DNA from: Pedobacter cryoconitis
GTDB taxonomy: Bacteria > Bacteroidota > Bacteroidia > Sphingobacteriales > Sphingobacteriaceae
NCBI RefSeq assembly: GCF_001590605.1
Contig: NZ_CP014504.1
Span: 1 to 64,000 of the forward strand
Direction of reading: 5' to 3'
Length of the DNA: 64,000 nt
In this document: positions 20,774-30,321 of the stretch, piece after piece
Layout of the letters: each line of letters starts with the position of its first letter
Position numbering within the stretch: the stretch's first letter is position 1
The notes under the pieces: generated by a model
Database searches by the model: none
Told to the model about the DNA's origin: nothing
The model's input: only the letters and a program-made list of their open reading frames with translations
Translations under genes and position numbers: made by a program

Positions 20774-22036
20774 CTAAATCCGCTTTTTTAATCTAAGCAG
20801 CATAACATGCTTATCATCAGCTCTGTATATTTCCATCAATAACTGTTTCCCATTGCGATCCTTCAGTATTTCTGTCAATTCATTAAGCTTATAATGTACT
20901 ACACCCACAAAATTTATAGCTGTAATTTCATCATTTACCTGTAACCCAGCTTCCTCCGCGGGAGATCCAACTTCAATTCTGCCAATATAATAGCGGTCTT
21001 TGATACCTTGTATCACATAAATTTCAAGACCAGACATGTCATGCTCGAACTTTGGAACGTCATTATTATTTTTCTTCAGGTATAAAAATCCACCGGTATA
21101 ATCAAAAGTAACTATGAAATGCCGTAGTATATCAGAACCCAGGCTACCATTCCTTGTTCTTCCTTCCATCGTAGAACGCCCAATGTTATATTCTGGAAAC
21201 CCTGTCAGTACTTCGTTGAATGTATATGTTCCAAGCTTAATAGCTGAGATCCTGCCCATCGAGCCATTGATGATACCGTTAATCCCAACACCAAGGTTAG
21301 CATAAATGGTTTTTGCAGGTAAGGGGAAGGGTTTATCATGCAAAGATTCCATCATCAGCGGGTGGCTGGAGCCATTATCAATAAGCAGATCAACTTCTAT
21401 ATCGCCCAGATCATCTGTCTTTATTTGTGTGGTCAAATAAGGTTTCCCACCCGTAATCTGAATCGGGATCCTGTTTCCCTTAAGCTCTATTTTAGCATCA
21501 GGAGCATAAAAAGTAAGCTTGTTAGTATAATAATTGATTTTTACTTTAAAACTGTTAAAGAAATAGTAGCCAAGGATGCCGTAAATTTTAATACCAAGAT
21601 AATTCGACAAATCGAAGATGTCCTTTTTAAAGATTGCTGTAGGAATACTCTTAATGATGGCTTTGCCTACTTTGGCACTAACATTTCTGGTTAAAACAGC
21701 TTCAATGTTATCACCAAATCCGTAGCCTTGAACCTTTACGGTCTTGGCACTTTTAAGATCCAGATTATCCAGAAAAGTGGTGTCTGTAATAATCATTTGT
21801 GCTACACCTGTGTCTAATAGAAAATTGTAAGGGCCTTTTCCATTAATGTAAACAGGAATAATGATGAGATTTTTGACTAATATAAAAGGAATTGACTGTT
21901 TTTTACGGTTTCCGCTGAACTCAAATCTTTGCGCATGAACAAGAGGAGCTAGTACAAGCAGCAGGTATAACAATACGCCTCCGGTAAGCAATAACTTAGC
22001 ACAGCTAATTTTCCTGGAGCGTCTTTGGATCATCAT
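20774..22036 (-). CDS. Two-lobed retropepsin-like aspartyl protease with C-terminal PDZ domain
   Basis: The 420-residue protein has a signal or anchor segment (about 15-35, ending VHAQ). It then shows two aspartyl-protease-like lobes. The first has the classical catalytic triplet in LLDTGVAQMIITD (Asp75-Thr-Gly). The second has LLIDNGSSHPL with Asp220-Asn-Gly instead of DTG. A PDZ domain follows at about 335-415, including GSPAEEAGLQVNDEITAINF, which could bind C-termini. It is probably exported to the periplasm. It lies between the two 5S genes, converging on the rRNA operon, with its start 261 nt from the second 5S. Confidence 0.85.
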   Translation of the reverse strand: MMIQRRSRKISCAKLLLTGGVLLYLLLVLAPLVHAQRFEFSGNRKKQSIPFILVKNLIIIPVYINGKGPYNFLLDTGVAQMIITDTTFLDNLDLKSAKTVKVQGYGFGDNIEAVLTRNVSAKVGKAIIKSIPTAIFKKDIFDLSNYLGIKIYGILGYYFFNSFKVKINYYTNKLTFYAPDAKIELKGNRIPIQITGGKPYLTTQIKTDDLGDIEVDLLIDNGSSHPLMMESLHDKPFPLPAKTIYANLGVGINGIINGSMGRISAIKLGTYTFNEVLTGFPEYNIGRSTMEGRTRNGSLGSDILRHFIVTFDYTGGFLYLKKNNNDVPKFEHDMSGLEIYVIQGIKDRYYIGRIEVGSPAEEAGLQVNDEITAINFVGVVHYKLNELTEILKDRNGKQLLMEIYRADDKHVMLLRLKKRI

Positions 22037-22234
22037 GGTACGGGTTATAATTTCCAGAAAATATGCTTTTTGAAAACTATAAGGCAGATCACCTCAGTGA
22101 AAGCCGGGGAACGCTAAGCTTAGGGACAAGAAGTATATTTGGTTAGAAATTCTTTATATTAAATATACAAAAAATAATTGTTAAGCTAAGGGCAGAATAA
22201 TTTGTTATTTGTAGGGTTAATTGATATTTTTAGC

Positions 22235-22242
22235 TATCTTTG
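22235..22242 (+). promoter_or_regulatory. -7 promoter element before the second 5S gene
   Basis: TATCTTTG matches TAnnTTTG, 55 nt before the second 5S. A TTTG at 22208-22211 lies 23 nt upstream of it, slightly far for a -33 element. It suggests that this 5S is transcribed on its own. Confidence 0.6.
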
Positions 22243-22297
22243 AGCCATCAATAAGACATAAAAACATGAACTGCTTTAAGCAGGACTGTTCAAAAAT

Positions 22298-22411
<114 letters not shown>

Positions 22412-22421
22412 CTTAAAGAAA

Positions 22422-22448
22422 GCCTGTAGGAAACTGCAGGCTTTTCTT
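22422..22448 (+). terminator. Terminator of the second 5S gene
   Basis: The same GCCTGTAG/CTGCAGGC stem with GAAA loop and TTTTCTT tail as after copy 1. It faces the end of the large minus-strand gene at 22495. Confidence 0.88.
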
Positions 22449-22494
22449 GGTTCTTGGTTATGATATTTTATTTTAGGGCATATCTATATGCTTT

Positions 22495-25400
22495 TTATCT
22501 TAACACGGTTAAAGAACCTGAAAGGACTTTTCTTCCATTTTTAGGATCTATTAAATAATAATACACCCCTACCGGCACATATTCACCGTTATATTTTCCA
22601 TCCCAGTTCTTTGCAGCACCAGTTCCACTATACACTTTTCCGCCATATCTATTGAATACATTGATGGTGGCCTGTGGATAACTGCTCAAATATTTAATAT
22701 TCCATTCATCATTAATACCGTCCCCATTTGGCGTAAAAGTATTGGGGATTTCCGGATTCTGTAGCACATATATAAATACATCATCTGTAGCGGAACATCC
22801 CTGTGACGTTGTTACTGTCAATTGATAGGTAACATCGCGTGAAGGTGATGCGACAGGATTAGGTATATCATCCCTGTCCAGACCAGTCGATGGGCTCCAT
22901 TTATAGCTTAAGCTTAAATAGGATGAAGCAGTTACTGCTGCTGTCAATTGTACTTCTCCACCTTCCAAAACGGTTTGGTCTTTCCCGGCGTTTACAGTCG
23001 GAGTACCAAAAACCATAATATCCTGTGTTTTGGCTACTGAAGAACAACCATTATCTGGCATAAATGAATAAGTTATAGTATGTTTTCCTGCACCTGCCAA
23101 CGCAGGATCAAACAGGCCGGAAGTACTGACTCCGTCGCCGGAATAAATACCCTTGCCTGGTAGTAAACCAGAAATCTCTCTGCCCTGGGTTAACTGAAAT
23201 GGAGAGGCTGAACTACATATTGTTGCTGGTAATGCATCAAAAACCACATTGGGCACAGCGAGTAAAGTAATCGGAATAGTTCGTTCATCGATGCAGGAAA
23301 GCCCAGAATAAACAACCATTCGTACTTTGAATACTCTAGTCGCAGGAGTATTAAATACGGGGTAAAGATGCTTGTATAACCTTGGTGCGGCAAGCCGTAA
23401 TTGTGGGTTGTTATCTGTTTCTACAACCAAAGGATTATTTTCCGAATCATAATACCAGTCAATACGGGTGATCTGTCCGAAATCTACTGTTGCATGATCT
23501 TCAAATAACACCTCCCTATCACTACAAAACGCCGTATTGTTCTGCACCGTAAAGTCAGCTTTGGGGGCAATGCCGTTTACGCGGAATGTTTTTTCTATAG
23601 TCCGTCCACATCCATTTCTGAACACGGTCAGTTGGGTGAGGTATTCTCCTGTATGGGTATAAATATGCTGCCCGTCTCTTTCTGTAGAAGTTGGGTTCGG
23701 CGAACCAGGATCTCCAAAATCCCATAAATAAGTAATCTGGGTATTAGCATCATTGGCAGTTATGGTTTGATTGGTGAATTTTGCAGCAGCGTCTTTCAAA
23801 CAAATGTCCGGCATCTCAAAATCCACTTTATCTACTGGCATAATTACATCGAACTTAACGATATTACTGGTAACTTGTGTGATAATGCAGCCTGAATGAG
23901 CTATAGCACGACGGTAGTACATGGTTTGCTGAATTAATCCGGGTTTATAGTCTTTCGCCACGGCACCAGCTATATCCTGGTAAGTAATTCCATCTGGAGA
24001 AGATTGCCATTGGTAAGTATAAGAGCCTGCTCCTGTTATTATTGGGGCTCCTTCTAGTTGATCAGGAATTCCTTCGATACAAAATGTCGTATTCGACGGA
24101 GACTTAATCTTATTGTTGCTTACATCTGGTACTCCTATCATTACATCCCCGGAAATTGAGATTTGACCACTATAATTGCTTCCTGGCACTGTTCCGGCAG
24201 TGCCTGTTTCATAAGAAGTATTGCTGCCTGGAAAAGAATTTATCAACGGACTTATTCTGCGATTAGTATTCGCAATGGTGCGTGTAGGGTCTAAGTACTG
24301 TACTTGTGCATTACTTTTATAAACTCCAACTGAAGTACCGCAATTAATCCGCGCTGTAAGTGTGATCAAAACCGTATCGCCCGGAGAAATGTTAAAATAT
24401 CCGAATACAGGTATGTTGTCATCGCTATTAAAATTACTAATACTGATTGGCCCACCAGCATCTCCGGTATAAGTTACGGTTGCTGAATTATATGAAAAAC
24501 CAGTGGGAAGTTGTACCTTAACTTGTACGCCGCCAGCATTTCCTCCATTGGGAAAATTGCTTGTTTTAATCTGATAGCTTACCAGATCTCCTGGATAATG
24601 AACCTCATTAGGGCTGACCTTTGCTATTACTGTGTTGAGTTCGGGATAACACACAGTTCCTCCACCTTGTAAATAATCAGGAAGATCTGGCACTAAAAAA
24701 GGAACTTCATGTCCATTCTGTCCATCGGTGGCAAAATCATGTCCTGTCAAGTCTAAGAAACCGGCGATACCTTTATTTACAGTTACATTAACTGTTGAGG
24801 GTGGAAGAGAATGAAATACTTCACCACCACCACCGCCACCACCGGGGCCGTGCGCACCACCGCTGTCAGATGTTGTACTCCCTCCATTCCCTCCATTGGC
24901 CTGAATTTTAAATAAGGCCGATGGGTCAGGATCAGTAACTTTGATGAATACTGTACCTCCTGCACCACCACCACCTGCTCCGTCAGCATTGCTATTGAAC
25001 AGTCCAATCTTTCCATTGCTTCCGTTTGCCTTGATTTCTCCGGTCCCCGTTATCCGGCCAACATTAATCAGGATAATCCCACCACCAACTCCACCTTTTA
25101 CACCATCCAGCGCATTGTCAGCCTGACCGGCTCCACCTCCACCTCCCATAATCAGCCTGCTCAACTCTGGCTTTAGCAAATCATAGTTCACTGATCCTGG
25201 TCTTCCACCATTTGGAAAAGAGCCGGGAGCATTGAGAGAGGAAACGCCATTGCCACCCAAGCCGCCAGCACCGCCATTTGCACCACCGCCACCGCCAGCA
25301 TTAAATTCATTTCCACCACCACCTGCGTTACCGGGAGCACCTTTACCATAGGATCCCATAGGCAACCCCTCAACTTGGTTGTCAACCTGATTAAAGCCAT

Positions 25401-26196
25401 CCCACATGTACCGGGGTGTTCCAGCTATACCTTCTCCTTTGCAAGAGGCGCGGTAGTCGGTGGAAAGGGTAACATATAATGCAGCTAAGTTTTGGCTTAC
25501 ACCGGTAGCTGGTCCATATCCGCCGCGAAAGCCTCTTGCAGAAGCATCTACCTGAAATCCATTAAAGTTCATGGTTCCAGACACGTCAAATGCAATAATT
25601 CCTCCTGCCTTTCCATTAAAAGGCGGAGTTTTGATATCTTTAGTTAAAGTAAGGTTAGAATACTGAGGAATCCTGACAATCTGAAATGTCCTTGCTCCGC
25701 GGTCAGAGACAGCTGGAGCGTTTGTATAGCTATTAACGATTCCTTTTGTTGCACCAATCCCCCTAAAGGTTAAAATGCCACCGCTAAGTGGAACAGCGTT
25801 AGTCGCAATCACATATTCGAATTTGCCACTATTATCCAGACTGATGTACCCTGTGCCACCAAGTCCATCATACCCTGATTTGTCATCATTGGAACCATAA
25901 AAGGCATCATTTGTGAAATTTATGACTGCATCCTGCATTTGAATAATTAATAACATATCTCCGGCACTGATAGGAGTAATGCCAAAATTATTGCCATAAA
26001 TATCATTTGCAGGTACAGGAGCGAGCAAGATACTTTTTGCCCCCATTGGTAAATTTATATTTCCTTGCGGTGGGAAATAAGTATTAATTGAACTGGAAAC
26101 ATTTACAGGTCCATCCAGACCCGGTGTGCCACAAGTTTGTGCCTGTAATGCTGAGCATAAAAAAAACAGCACTAAAAGTAGAGATATTCTTTTCAT
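22495..26196 (-). CDS. Large secreted adhesin-like protein with gliding-motility-associated C-terminal domain
   Basis: The 1233-residue protein has a signal peptide (about 1-19, ending LQAQ). A glycine/asparagine-rich low-complexity region follows at about 280-460. A DUF11-like repeat then starts near 530 (KVSPNEVHYPGDLVSYQIKT). A PKD-type beta domain lies near 780-860 (YLWDFGDPG), with further Ig-like domains after it. The last 85 residues form the CHU_C/gliding-motility-associated domain (NTFTPNGDGINDEWNIKYLS, then NVFNRYGGKVYSG), a known type-B sorting signal for the type IX secretion system. It is therefore expected at the cell surface or outside. No partner gene is adjacent, and the specific function is unknown. 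Confidence 0.88.
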   Translation of the reverse strand: MKRISLLLVLFFLCSALQAQTCGTPGLDGPVNVSSSINTYFPPQGNINLPMGAKSILLAPVPANDIYGNNFGITPISAGDMLLIIQMQDAVINFTNDAFYGSNDDKSGYDGLGGTGYISLDNSGKFEYVIATNAVPLSGGILTFRGIGATKGIVNSYTNAPAVSDRGARTFQIVRIPQYSNLTLTKDIKTPPFNGKAGGIIAFDVSGTMNFNGFQVDASARGFRGGYGPATGVSQNLAALYVTLSTDYRASCKGEGIAGTPRYMWDGFNQVDNQVEGLPMGSYGKGAPGNAGGGGNEFNAGGGGGANGGAGGLGGNGVSSLNAPGSFPNGGRPGSVNYDLLKPELSRLIMGGGGGAGQADNALDGVKGGVGGGIILINVGRITGTGEIKANGSNGKIGLFNSNADGAGGGGAGGTVFIKVTDPDPSALFKIQANGGNGGSTTSDSGGAHGPGGGGGGGEVFHSLPPSTVNVTVNKGIAGFLDLTGHDFATDGQNGHEVPFLVPDLPDYLQGGGTVCYPELNTVIAKVSPNEVHYPGDLVSYQIKTSNFPNGGNAGGVQVKVQLPTGFSYNSATVTYTGDAGGPISISNFNSDDNIPVFGYFNISPGDTVLITLTARINCGTSVGVYKSNAQVQYLDPTRTIANTNRRISPLINSFPGSNTSYETGTAGTVPGSNYSGQISISGDVMIGVPDVSNNKIKSPSNTTFCIEGIPDQLEGAPIITGAGSYTYQWQSSPDGITYQDIAGAVAKDYKPGLIQQTMYYRRAIAHSGCIITQVTSNIVKFDVIMPVDKVDFEMPDICLKDAAAKFTNQTITANDANTQITYLWDFGDPGSPNPTSTERDGQHIYTHTGEYLTQLTVFRNGCGRTIEKTFRVNGIAPKADFTVQNNTAFCSDREVLFEDHATVDFGQITRIDWYYDSENNPLVVETDNNPQLRLAAPRLYKHLYPVFNTPATRVFKVRMVVYSGLSCIDERTIPITLLAVPNVVFDALPATICSSASPFQLTQGREISGLLPGKGIYSGDGVSTSGLFDPALAGAGKHTITYSFMPDNGCSSVAKTQDIMVFGTPTVNAGKDQTVLEGGEVQLTAAVTASSYLSLSYKWSPSTGLDRDDIPNPVASPSRDVTYQLTVTTSQGCSATDDVFIYVLQNPEIPNTFTPNGDGINDEWNIKYLSSYPQATINVFNRYGGKVYSGTGAAKNWDGKYNGEYVPVGVYYYLIDPKNGRKVLSGSLTVLR

Positions 26197-26415
26197 TCTT
26201 TATTGAGCGTATCAATCAGATTTTGAATGAAATTAATGATAAAATTTATGATTACAATATTTTATTAACAAATTCATTTACAGATATATATGTATTTATT
26301 TTTATGGAAAAACTAAAACATTATAGCAACTTAAAACCCTGAATAGAATCAATAAGATATGTCAAATCATTTATTTCAGTGCCTGGTTTTTCCAGAGTTT
26401 TCGGTTGCATCGTAA

Positions 26416-26694
26416 TCAGCAAGGTTTCTTACCCAGAATATATGGATCAGTTACATTTGGTTGTGTCTCTTGTGCTATGAAAAAAGTCGTAAGATAAGCT
26501 TGTATGTTACTGGATAAAGGGGCTATTGGTCTTATAGGAAACCCACCGCTGCTAGTCGTTGATTTAATTGCGAACAGTTTACATCCATTTGGACAAGGTG
26601 GAACAGCATTAAGATCAGAAAAATTATAAAGAGTATAACTATTACTTGAAAACGGACTACCAGACCCGTCATATATATACCATGCTTTTGCCAT
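26416..26694 (-). CDS. Small hypothetical protein
   Basis: A 92-residue ORF opening MAKAWYIYDGSG. It has a cysteine pair in PPCPNGCKLFAIK and a C-terminal KKPC. It resembles short Bacteroidota proteins that start MAKAWY, in an impression from memory only. No signal peptide or membrane span is seen. It stands alone between two gaps of more than 200 nt and may be a remnant or a member of a small-protein family. Confidence 0.55.
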   Translation of the reverse strand: MAKAWYIYDGSGSPFSSNSYTLYNFSDLNAVPPCPNGCKLFAIKSTTSSGGFPIRPIAPLSSNIQAYLTTFFIAQETQPNVTDPYILGKKPC

Positions 26695-26943
26695 AATAAA
26701 CGATTCTTTTATAAATCAAAAAGAGATCAGAAAACTTTAATTATGCCTACTCTTTTTCAGGTTTTCGGCTGCTCCATGATTGGCTGTTTTATAGTATTAA
26801 TTTACGAAGACATCAGCTGTTTTAACAGGGTCAATAGTTACTATCTCTGTCATGCCCGCGATTTTAAACCCTTATCATTCAGCCACTCTATGAACTGGAT
26901 GTAAAACAATAAAATATCATAAGTTAAGCCCAAAGAATATAGC

Positions 26944-26951
26944 TAGTTTTG
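26944..26951 (+). promoter_or_regulatory. -7 promoter element for gapdh
   Basis: TAGTTTTG matches TAnnTTTG and lies 20 nt before the ATG at 26972. No good -33 element is visible, so confidence is moderate. The gap 26695-26943 holds no other recognised feature. Confidence 0.5.
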
Positions 26952-26971
26952 TTCCGTCAATTGAAAATGAA

Positions 26972-27964
26972 ATGAAATTAGCAATTAATGGTTTTGGTAG
27001 GATAGGACGTGTATTTTTACGGACTGCACTGGAAAAAAATATCAATGTGGTCGCTATAAACGATCTTGGTGATCCGGCAACTTTAGCACATCTGTTTAAA
27101 TATGATACGGTTCACCGTGGTTTTAAGGGTGAAGTAACCTTTGATCAGGAAGCGCTGATTATTAACGGAAAACGAATTAACGTTTACCGCGAAGCCCAAC
27201 CAGAGAATCTACCCTGGAAAGCTTTGGATATAGATATTGTACTGGAATCTACTGGGAAATTTACAACCAGAACAGGTGCAGGCAAACATCTACTGGCAGG
27301 TGCAAAACAAGTACTCATCTCTGCCCCGGCAGATAAAGACATTCCTATGTTCGTACTGGGAGTTAATGATTCAGTACTGGACTTGAGTGCAGAGATTATT
27401 TCTAACGCTTCCTGTACCACGAATAATGTAGCACCAATGGTCAAGATCCTCGATGATAAATGGGGGATTCTTGATGGTTATATAACTACTATACATTCCA
27501 TGACTGGTGATCAGAACCTGCATGATGCACCACATAAAGATTTAAGAAGAGCAAGAGCTGCTTCTGCTTCGATTATTCCTACCAGTACAGGAGCTGCAAA
27601 AGCAATCACCAATATTTTTCCGCATCTGGAAGGTAAATTGGGAGGAGCAGGAATCCGTGTTCCGGTATTAAACGGGTCATTGACTGATTTTACTTGTATT
27701 CTTAAGGAGAAAGCCACGATAGAAGAAATTAATGCAGCTTTTAAATCAGCTGCTGAAAATGAAATGAAAGCTGTACTGGAATATACAGAAGACCCGATTG
27801 TTTCAGTAGATATCCTGGATAATCAGCACTCTTGTATTTTTGATGCGCAGCTTACGTCTATTGTTGGAGATCTGGTTAAAGTGGTGGGCTGGTATGATAA
27901 TGAGTCCGGTTATTCCGCAAGACTGGTAGACTTGGTTCTTAAAATTTCAGCAAGTCATGATTAG
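26972..27964 (+). CDS. gap: Glyceraldehyde-3-phosphate dehydrogenase, type I
   Basis: GAPDH oxidises glyceraldehyde 3-phosphate to 1,3-bisphosphoglycerate with NAD(P)+ in glycolysis. The 330-residue protein has the usual length. It shows the N-terminal NAD-binding motif NGFGRIGR (residues 6-13) and the catalytic SNASCTTN with Cys148. The C-terminal VVGWYDNESGYSARLVDL is also present. It overlaps the next gene by 8 nt and is one gene away from pgk, the next step of glycolysis. Confidence 0.96.
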   Translation: MKLAINGFGRIGRVFLRTALEKNINVVAINDLGDPATLAHLFKYDTVHRGFKGEVTFDQEALIINGKRINVYREAQPENLPWKALDIDIVLESTGKFTTRTGAGKHLLAGAKQVLISAPADKDIPMFVLGVNDSVLDLSAEIISNASCTTNNVAPMVKILDDKWGILDGYITTIHSMTGDQNLHDAPHKDLRRARAASASIIPTSTGAAKAITNIFPHLEGKLGGAGIRVPVLNGSLTDFTCILKEKATIEEINAAFKSAAENEMKAVLEYTEDPIVSVDILDNQHSCIFDAQLTSIVGDLVKVVGWYDNESGYSARLVDLVLKISASHD

Positions 27965-28394
27965 AAGGATCTCTCCGGCAGAGACACTGCATCTTAGAAG
28001 TACAGTGTTATGGGGCAACAGACCATTGGCAGATTGTGGTCTGGCTACTGATGCGATAGACAATGGGTTCCATCTGGGTTGTTTTGAAGAGGATAAGCTG
28101 GTTTCTATCGGTACATTTATACCCGAAAATTATAAAGAAAAAGGCGACGGAGGTTTCAGATTGCGTGCTATGGCTACCGATCCGGCTTATACAGGGCGTG
28201 GTTTTGGTGCAGCATTAATAAATTTTGCAATCAATGAGCTGAGATCGGTTCATGCTTCTTATATTTGGTGTAATGCAAGGACTGTTGCTGTAGGTTTTTA
28301 CAGCAGATTAGGGTTTGAAGTCATTTCTGAGGAATTCGAAATTCCAGGAGTCGGCCCGCATTTTGATATGTTTAGCCAAATAGCCGAAAAATAA
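27957..28394 (+). CDS. GNAT-family acetyltransferase
   Basis: A 145-residue GNAT protein. The acetyl-CoA-binding motif A is present as LRAMATDPAYTGRGFGAALINFAINEL, here about residues 63-89, with RGFG as the pyrophosphate loop. The late GFYSRLGFEVISEEFEI segment is motif B. The substrate is unknown. Its start overlaps the gapdh stop by 8 nt, so the genes are translationally coupled. A gap of 76 nt separates it from pgk. Confidence 0.85.
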   Translation: MIRRISPAETLHLRSTVLWGNRPLADCGLATDAIDNGFHLGCFEEDKLVSIGTFIPENYKEKGDGGFRLRAMATDPAYTGRGFGAALINFAINELRSVHASYIWCNARTVAVGFYSRLGFEVISEEFEIPGVGPHFDMFSQIAEK

Positions 28395-28470
28395 ATTTAT
28401 AACATGAAGGTTGTGATTCATCATTGATGATGTGCATGACTTTTTTTAACACCTAAAAATTAGATACAAG

Positions 28471-29664
28471 ATGAAAACAGTTGACCAATGTGATTTCAAG
28501 GATAAGAAAGCTTTAGTAAGGGTAGATTTTAATGTGCCTTTGGATAAGGAATTCAATATTACAGACGATAAAAGAATGCGTGCTGCATTGCCAACAATCA
28601 CTAAAATTTTGAATGATGGTGGTGCTGTAATTTTAATGTCACACTTAGGCCGTCCAAAAGGAGGTCCTGAAAATCAATTTTCGCTGAAACATATTTTAGG
28701 TGATTTATCAAGAATGCTTGATCTTGAAGTTAAATTTGCGGATGATTGTATTGGCGCTTCTGCTGTTGATGCAGCCAGAAACCTTGTTCCCGGACAGGTT
28801 CTGTTATTAGAAAACCTTCGTTTTTACAAAGAAGAAGAAAAAGGAGATAAAGATTTTGCAGCTAAACTTGCAAAATTAGGCGATGTATATGTAAATGACG
28901 CTTTTGGTACAGCTCACCGTGCACATGCTTCTACTTCAATTATTGCTGAGTTTTTTCCAACAGAAAAATACTTTGGTTATCTGATGGCTGAAGAGCTGAA
29001 AAATGCAGAGAAAATCAATAACAATGCAGAGAAACCTTTCACTGCGATTATGGGTGGCGCGAAAGTATCAGACAAAATCCTTTTGATTGAGAGCTTACTT
29101 GAAAAAGTAGATAACCTGATTATTGGTGGTGGTATGGCTTATACTTTCAGTAAAGCACAAGGTGGTGAAATCGGTACTTCTTTATTGGAAGCAGATCGTA
29201 TGGAGCTTTGTTTGCAATTGCTGGAAAAAGCGAAGGCAAAAGGTGTAAATATCATTTTACCACTGGATACTGTTATCGCTGATAAATTTGACAATAATGC
29301 TGAAAAGAAAAATGTTGACGCAGGTCATATCCCGGCAGACTGGATGGGATTAGATATTGGTCCTAAGTCTGTTGAACTTTTCTCTGAAGTGATTAAGAAA
29401 TCAAAAACGTTATTATGGAATGGTCCGATGGGCGTTTTCGAAATGGCTAATTTTGAGCAGGGTACACGTGCAGTTGCCAATGCAGTTGTAGCGGCTACCA
29501 AAGAAAATGGTGCATTTTCTTTAATTGGTGGTGGTGACTCTGCTGCTGCAATTGCTAAATTCAACCTGGAAGATGAAGTAAGTTATGTTTCTACTGGTGG
29601 TGGTGCCTTGCTTGAATACATGGAAGGTAAAGAACTGCCTGGCGTTAAGGCTATTAACGGATAA
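28471..29664 (+). CDS. pgk: Phosphoglycerate kinase
   Basis: PGK transfers the acyl phosphate of 1,3-bisphosphoglycerate to ADP. The 397-residue protein shows the signature [14 protein letters not shown] near 10-23 and [13 protein letters not shown] near 57. The nucleotide-binding [11 protein letters not shown] motif is near 315, and GGGDSAAA near 351 is followed by STGGGA at 371. It follows gapdh and an acetyltransferase gene, forming a small glycolytic unit that ends at a terminator. Confidence 0.97.
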   Translation: MKTVDQCDFKDKKALVRVDFNVPLDKEFNITDDKRMRAALPTITKILNDGGAVILMSHLGRPKGGPENQFSLKHILGDLSRMLDLEVKFADDCIGASAVDAARNLVPGQVLLLENLRFYKEEEKGDKDFAAKLAKLGDVYVNDAFGTAHRAHASTSIIAEFFPTEKYFGYLMAEELKNAEKINNNAEKPFTAIMGGAKVSDKILLIESLLEKVDNLIIGGGMAYTFSKAQGGEIGTSLLEADRMELCLQLLEKAKAKGVNIILPLDTVIADKFDNNAEKKNVDAGHIPADWMGLDIGPKSVELFSEVIKKSKTLLWNGPMGVFEMANFEQGTRAVANAVVAATKENGAFSLIGGGDSAAAIAKFNLEDEVSYVSTGGGALLEYMEGKELPGVKAING

Positions 29665-29707
29665 GGTTAAAACCAATAAAATTTCCACAGGATCACGATC
29701 CTTTTTG

Positions 29708-29736
29708 AAGGCCGCTTTTTTAAGTGGCCTTTTTTC
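29708..29736 (+). terminator. pgk terminator
   Basis: AAGGCCGCTT pairs with AAGTGGCCTT around a short T loop, followed by TTTTT. It separates the glycolytic genes from the dcw cluster. Confidence 0.85.
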
Positions 29737-29743
29737 ATGTATA

Positions 29744-29810
29744 GTGGTAGAATGTGGGGCATAATTTATGTTGATAACTTTTTTGTGGTAGATTGTGGTA
29801 AAAAGTGGTA
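29744..29810 (+). promoter_or_regulatory. Probable MraZ operator: GTGG-type repeats at 10-bp spacing
   Basis: GTGGTA occurs at 29785, 29795 and 29805, exactly 10 bp apart. An upstream pair, GTGGTA at 29744 and GTGGGG at 29754, is also 10 bp apart. MraZ in other bacteria binds TGGG-type repeats 10 bp apart in front of its own gene and represses the cluster. The array ends 43 nt before the mraZ start. Assignment is by analogy and position. Confidence 0.72.
29769..29777 (-). promoter_or_regulatory. DnaA-box-like 9-mer inside the mraZ operator region
   Basis: The minus strand reads TTATCAACA, identical to the site upstream of dnaA. It lies between the two groups of GTGG repeats. A single such match may be chance. 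Confidence 0.3.
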
Positions 29811-29853
29811 GAAGTATCTATTTTTACACTACATAAAAAGTGTAGATACTAAA

Positions 29854-30321
29854 ATGGTTCAACTACTTGGAGAATTTGATTGTAAATTGGATACGAAAGG
29901 CCGCATGATGGTCCCTTCGAATCTGAAAAAACAATTGCCAAACGTTGAGCAAGAGGGACTTGTGATAAACAGAGGTTTTGAAAAGCATTTGGTGATCTAC
30001 CCTAAAAAAGTGTGGGAAGGCATAGTGGAAGAGCTGAGTAAACTGAACCAATACGAGAAGAAAACGAGAGAATTTATTCGGTTTTTTACCCGTGGCGCGA
30101 CAGAATTGACGCTGGATGCTTCGGGTAGAGTCAATCTTCCGAAGTCATTATTGGAATTTGCAGGTATAGATGGCGAAGTAATTTTGTCTTGTCAGTTTGA
30201 TAAAATAGAGCTTTGGTCTAAAACTGCTTATGACAATTTACTGGATAGTGAGCCGGAAGATTTTGCAAATCTGGCGGAAGAAGTGATGGGAAATAAAAAC
30301 AGGGGGGAAGATGGAAAATAA
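29854..30321 (+). CDS. mraZ: Transcriptional regulator MraZ
   Basis: MraZ is the DNA-binding regulator of the dcw cluster. It forms a ring of subunits, each with two AbrB-like swapped-hairpin domains. Here the first includes DTKGRMMVPSNLKKQL near residues 13-28 and the second LTLDASGRVNLPKSLLEFAG near 86-105. The 155 residues match the usual length of about 150. It is the first gene of the cluster and overlaps rsmH by 11 nt. The GTGG repeats upstream are its likely binding site. Confidence 0.94.
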   Translation: MVQLLGEFDCKLDTKGRMMVPSNLKKQLPNVEQEGLVINRGFEKHLVIYPKKVWEGIVEELSKLNQYEKKTREFIRFFTRGATELTLDASGRVNLPKSLLEFAGIDGEVILSCQFDKIELWSKTAYDNLLDSEPEDFANLAEEVMGNKNRGEDGK

